Positions 58,950-64,000 of a DNA stretch of 64,000 nucleotides are shown here, piece by piece. Both the position numbers and the translations under genes were made by a program. Under the pieces are notes generated by a model that saw only the letters and a program-made list of their open reading frames with translations, searched no databases and had not been told where the DNA came from. Positions within the stretch are counted from its first letter, which is position 1, and each line of letters begins with the position of its first letter. Source of the stretch: Centroberyx gerrardi (lineage: Eukaryota; Chordata; Actinopteri; Beryciformes; Berycidae); NCBI RefSeq assembly GCF_048128805.1, contig NC_136001.1:5163001-5227000 (forward strand). The letters are read 5' to 3'.

Positions 58950-64000
<5,051 letters not shown>

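Overview
The window is nuclear DNA of a vertebrate, almost certainly a ray-finned (teleost) fish. Genes have introns with GT-AG splice sites. The only clearly intact host gene is the 5' part of zc3h11a. The rest is crowded with DNA transposons typical of fish (several hAT types, PIF/Harbinger, a pogo/Tigger type, an ISL2EU-like element), CR1/L2/Rex1-like LINE pieces, Gypsy and BEL/Pao remnants, a tRNA-type SINE and microsatellites. No bacterial or CRISPR-like feature was seen.

Layout. 1-5.5 kb holds rDNA-derived repeats and a processed flotillin-2 pseudogene. 5.5-7.9 kb is a hAT element. 9.6-10.65 kb is a short element with a THAP piece and a YqaJ-like piece facing each other. 11.1-14.8 kb is a pogo/Tigger-like element with a PHD finger. 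15.0-18.55 kb is a second hAT element. 19-21.9 kb holds LINE, microsatellite and unknown repeats. 21.9-27.7 kb has two hAT-type genes in opposite orientation, one lying between two pieces of the other. 27.8-29.7 kb is a second flotillin-2 retrocopy with a poly-A tail. 29.8-30.8 kb is a decayed unrecognised gene. 33.3-36.7 kb is a Harbinger element, followed by a third rDNA-derived repeat and a BEL/Pao fragment. 38.77-42.85 kb is a hAT element that itself carries a Harbinger derivative. 43-47.3 kb holds a SINE, a MITE and two LINE fragments. 47.8-49.2 kb is a probable solo LTR inside a minisatellite.

49.5-55.6 kb (minus strand) is a decayed HECT-domain (ubiquitin ligase-like) gene. A Gypsy-type LTR element lies in its introns and a 403-bp MITE has landed inside one of its exons. 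From about 56 kb to the right edge is zc3h11a (plus strand), a CCCH zinc-finger mRNA-export factor. Ten coding exons are visible in consistent phase, and the gene runs off the window.

Many elements can be bounded exactly because terminal inverted repeats and target-site duplications are still readable. That makes the order of nested insertions traceable. Apart from zc3h11a, and perhaps the last HECT exon, nearly every reading frame is broken.
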